64,000 bases of DNA. Origin: Phascolarctos cinereus. Taxonomy: Eukaryota > Chordata > Mammalia > Diprotodontia > Phascolarctidae. The stretch lies in NCBI RefSeq assembly GCF_002099425.1, contig NW_018344009.1:1422001-1486000 (forward strand). The letters run 5' to 3'. The notes beneath the pieces are model-generated. The model saw only the letters and a list, made by a program, of their open reading frames with translations. It had not been told where the DNA came from and did not search any database. A program made the translations under genes and the position numbers. This document shows positions 61,586 through 64,000 of the stretch, piece by piece; positions within the stretch are counted from its first letter, which is position 1, and each line of letters starts with the position of its first letter.

Positions 61586-61754
61586 AGTGATGGAAGATAC
61601 ACATTGGAAAATACAGCCAATAAAAAAAGGAAGTGACAAATTCCAAATGAGTAGTTGGGACAATGAAATGCTGTGGAGAGGCTCTAGGAGCTGGAGGTAG
61701 TCAGAGAAAGCTTCATAGAGAAAGTGTGGCCTGAGCTTTGAAGGACTAGGACAG

Positions 61755-61980
61755 CTAGCTGCTCTTAGAGTCAGAAAGACTGGAGTTTAAATCCTCCCTC
61801 AGGCACTTATTGGCTATGTGATCCTGGACAAGTCAACCACTCTTGGCCTCAGTTTTCTCATCTATAAAACAGTCATAATAATATCAGCAATATCACACAA
61901 AGTTGTTGTGAAAATCAAATGAAATAATGTAAGTAAAGTGCTTAAAAAAGCAATTTTTAAGATGCTATGTAAATACTGGC

Positions 61981-62015
<35 letters not shown>

Positions 62016-62020
62016 TGTGA
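61755..62020 (+). mobile_element. MIR-type SINE, full length, ending in (ATT)n
   Basis: agagtcagaaagactggagt, tgtgatcctggacaagtcaa, cagttttctcatctataaaa, gttgttgtgaaaatcaaatg, ctatgtaaatactggctatt. Confidence 0.93.
61980..62013 (+). repeat. (ATT)11 microsatellite
   Basis: Grew from the SINE 3' end. Confidence 0.95.
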
Positions 62021-62385
62021 TTTAGCTGGGCATAGAGGATCCTGCCAATTGCCCCCCACCAACACCAACCCCAGGAATTCTTATTAACTAACACCTTGGA
62101 GAAGATCTCTCAGGCTTCCTCATGGATTTCCATATTTTTTGGTGCTATCACACACTGAAACATGACAAGTGATGTTGGACATGCCTTCATCATCCCCAGG
62201 TGGCACAGCCACCTGTGGAGCCCATCAGAACCCAGCCTGGGGCTATCTGCCAATCTCTTCCTTCTCCTTATTGGAACTTAGCCAAATACTAACCTGTTAT
62301 TTATCTTGGAGGAGGTTGGGGGAAAGAAAGGAGAATTGAGCTCTTGACTGAGACAATTATATGAAATCCCTTAAACCCAATAACC
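62021..62385. other. Unannotated stretch
   Basis: Nothing recognised. Confidence 0.4.
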
Positions 62386-62389
62386 ATGG

Positions 62390-62470
62390 CTCGAGGCCCA
62401 CTCTACCGCCAACTACATGTGTGACTTCAGGCAAGTCATTTCGGTTTCCCTTCCCATAAAATAGAAATAT
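62390..62470 (+). mobile_element. SINE scrap, tRNA-related
   Basis: ctctaccgccaactacatgt, gtgacttcaggcaagtcatt. Confidence 0.55.
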
Positions 62471-62690
62471 CTCCAGACCATTGGGTAGACTCATCGGTGG
62501 TGACCTAATGGGAAACCATGGATGACAGTCCCACAGGATGGGCAGGCAGGGATGAGTAGTGAGCTTCATTGTTGCAGGGATAATCCAAAATGAAGATCAT
62601 AGGTCTGTGTAAGTATTTGAGGGAAATAAGAATAATAATGGATAACTTGTATTCATGAAGGGATTAAAAAAAAAAAACCACAACCCTGTG
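62471..62690. other. Unannotated stretch
   Basis: Nothing recognised apart from an A run at 62666-62677. Confidence 0.4.
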
Positions 62691-62694
62691 GGAA

Positions 62695-62855
62695 TCAGTG
62701 AAAGTAAATACCACAGCAGCAATGTGAAGACTACTATTTCGCAGGAGGTGTAGTTGTCCCCATATTCCAAATGGGAAAGTGAAGTCTCAGGGTAACTGCA
62801 AGCCTTGAGGGTGCCTAGAACCAGACCTCACACCAAGCAGGTCTTCAGCTACATC
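62695..62855 (-). mobile_element. MIR-type SINE, antisense, decayed
   Basis: ttgtccccatattccaaatg, ggaaagtgaagtctcagggt, ctagaaccagacctcacacc. Confidence 0.6.
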
Positions 62856-62899
62856 CCATGTTTTTTACTGTCAAAATAGCAGTAACCACGTGCAAAGAA

Positions 62900-63042
62900 A
62901 GCCTAATTGGGAAGTCAGAAGGCCTGGATTCTAATCCTGGCTCTGCCACTAACTAACTCTGAAACCTTGGGCAAGTCACTTTCCCTCTCTTGGCCTCAGT
63001 TTCCCCTTTTGTAAAATGAGGGGAAAGCAGAGCTGGGGGGGG
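62900..63042 (+). mobile_element. L3-tailed SINE
   Basis: gaagtcagaaggcctggatt, ctaatcctggctctgccact, ccttgggcaagtcactttcc, cttggcctcagtttcccctt. Confidence 0.92.
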
Positions 63043-63047
63043 TGCAA

Positions 63048-63285
63048 AAAATACACTGAATTGAAGGTCAGAGGACCTGGGTTTGAATTCTGCTTCTGCT
63101 ATTCACTAGCTGAGTCACTTGGTAAATCATGTGGCCAAGCTGGGTTTTGGTTTCCTCCTCTGTCAAATGATGGGGTGAGACTAAACAATCCCTAAGGTCT
63201 CTGCTAGTACAGAATCCCATGATCTATAATGAGATAAGCCCCAAGGTGCCTGCGAGCCCTGACATTTTGTGATTCTGTGTGATTC
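63048..63285 (+). mobile_element. L3-tailed SINE, full length
   Basis: ttgaaggtcagaggacctgg, gtttgaattctgcttctgct, tgatggggtgagactaaaca, cctaaggtctctgctagtac; a second tail copy (cgagccctgacattttgtga) follows. Confidence 0.88.
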
Positions 63286-63287
63286 AA

Positions 63288-63412
63288 TTAGATTGCAGTC
63301 TTCATAAGAACAAGGTCTGAATCCTGTCTGTCTCTGTAACTTCATGCCATTTAGCCATGGGGACTTGCACATAGTAGGCATTTCATCAACACTTTTTTGA
63401 ATTAAATTGAAT
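63288..63412 (+). mobile_element. L2 3' end
   Basis: gattgcagtcttcataagaa, gacttgcacatagtaggcat, ttcatcaacacttttttgaa, ttaaattgaa. Confidence 0.88.
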
Positions 63413-63834
63413 TCTCTGGGAGGAATGAGAGAAGCCCCTGGCTGCTGAGGACCAAGCCTGAGTCTTCTGAATGGAGTCCTGACCTTGGAGCGAGCCCAAT
63501 GTTGACTGGGTGGCCGCCAGGGGTGGCTGCCACATTCCTCCTCTCCATTCATTGCCAACCTGTCAATTGCTCATGACTCAAAGGGGGTGAGGCAAAGGAA
63601 GATGTTGGGAATCCATGCCTGAAGTCCCGAGCCTCATCACAGCCAGAACTTTTCCCAGAACTACCAGGCAAATGGGCAGACAGGGCTGGGTGAGTGGCAG
63701 CTCTGGGTTTTTTTCCTTCTAAATGCTCCCTAAGGTAGAGTTTAATGGGAAATGAAATGTCAGAAGTTAGGGGGAGAAGTCAGGATCCTGGCTGAACCAC
63801 AAACTGGATAATTGGTCTCTGGATGTTGTAGGCT
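63413..63834. other. Unannotated stretch
   Basis: Nothing recognised. The minus-strand open frame here carries no known domain. Confidence 0.4.
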
Positions 63835-63985
63835 CAATGAGTCAGTCAATCAACATTTATCACATGACTTGTGAAGGGTAATGTGGAGGATGTGATGACA
63901 GTACATGATGGAGAGGCATATAAGATACAATATCTGCCCTTCAGAAGCTCACAGTCTAGTTGGGAAGAAAATGCCCATGTATTCA
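63835..63985 (-). mobile_element. L2 3' end, antisense
   Basis: gagtcagtcaatcaacattt, atctgcccttcagaagctca, cagtctagttgggaag. It runs toward the window end. Confidence 0.82.
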
Positions 63986-64000
63986 GAAAGACAACGTCTA

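Overview
The window looks like marsupial nuclear DNA. The evidence is its repeat content: dozens of copies of the marsupial tRNA-derived SINE that opens with gggcagctaggtggcacagtgg, many carrying the RTE/Bov-B-type tail (gagctggagaaggaaatggcaaaccactcc) typical of the MAR1 class; L1 copies with marsupial-type 3' UTRs; and a deep layer of L2, MIR and CR1/L3-type fragments. I cannot tell a didelphid from an Australian marsupial.

I find no convincing intact protein-coding gene. The longest open frames are chance frames in low-complexity DNA or remnants of LINE reverse transcriptase. The one clear gene-derived feature is an intronless NME (nucleoside diphosphate kinase) copy at 5754-6217 on the minus strand, complete from start to stop but decayed: a processed pseudogene. 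The window is therefore intergenic DNA, or lies inside a large intron. No tRNA, rRNA, snRNA or CRISPR array was seen.

Layout: 0-7 kb holds SINEs, a GC-rich block with a possible conserved element (about 2.1-2.35 kb), an RTE-tailed SINE, the NME pseudogene and a CR1/L3 scrap. 7.9-12.05 kb is one L1 with its 5' UTR, ORF1 remnant, inter-ORF spacer, endonuclease start and ORF2 C-terminus, but no reverse-transcriptase core. 12-20 kb holds L3-tailed SINEs, a 1.2-kb antisense L2 and a 1-kb antisense CR1/L3. 19.5 and 29.0 kb carry two copies of an unidentified 175-bp sequence. 20.5-30 kb has a long (CT)n, purine/pyrimidine tracts, a candidate enhancer (24.1-24.3 kb), an RTE 3' end and SINEs with clear target-site duplications. 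30-42 kb has nested SINEs, a solo LTR (35.82-36.62 kb), L1 3' ends and a homeodomain-site palindrome. 42-50 kb is quieter and holds several TAAT-rich candidate conserved elements. 50-64 kb has several antisense L2 copies, a 1.6-kb antisense L1 3' end, a 1-kb antisense CR1/L3 and another AT-rich candidate element at 60.0-60.2 kb.

There is no operon-like cooperation to describe. If the window has a function it is probably regulatory: clusters of TAAT-core homeodomain, POU-like and E-box motifs in non-repeat DNA suggest distal enhancers of a developmental gene outside the window. Repeat family names come from recognition by eye, without a library search, and repeat edges are good to about 10-20 bases unless target-site duplications are given.
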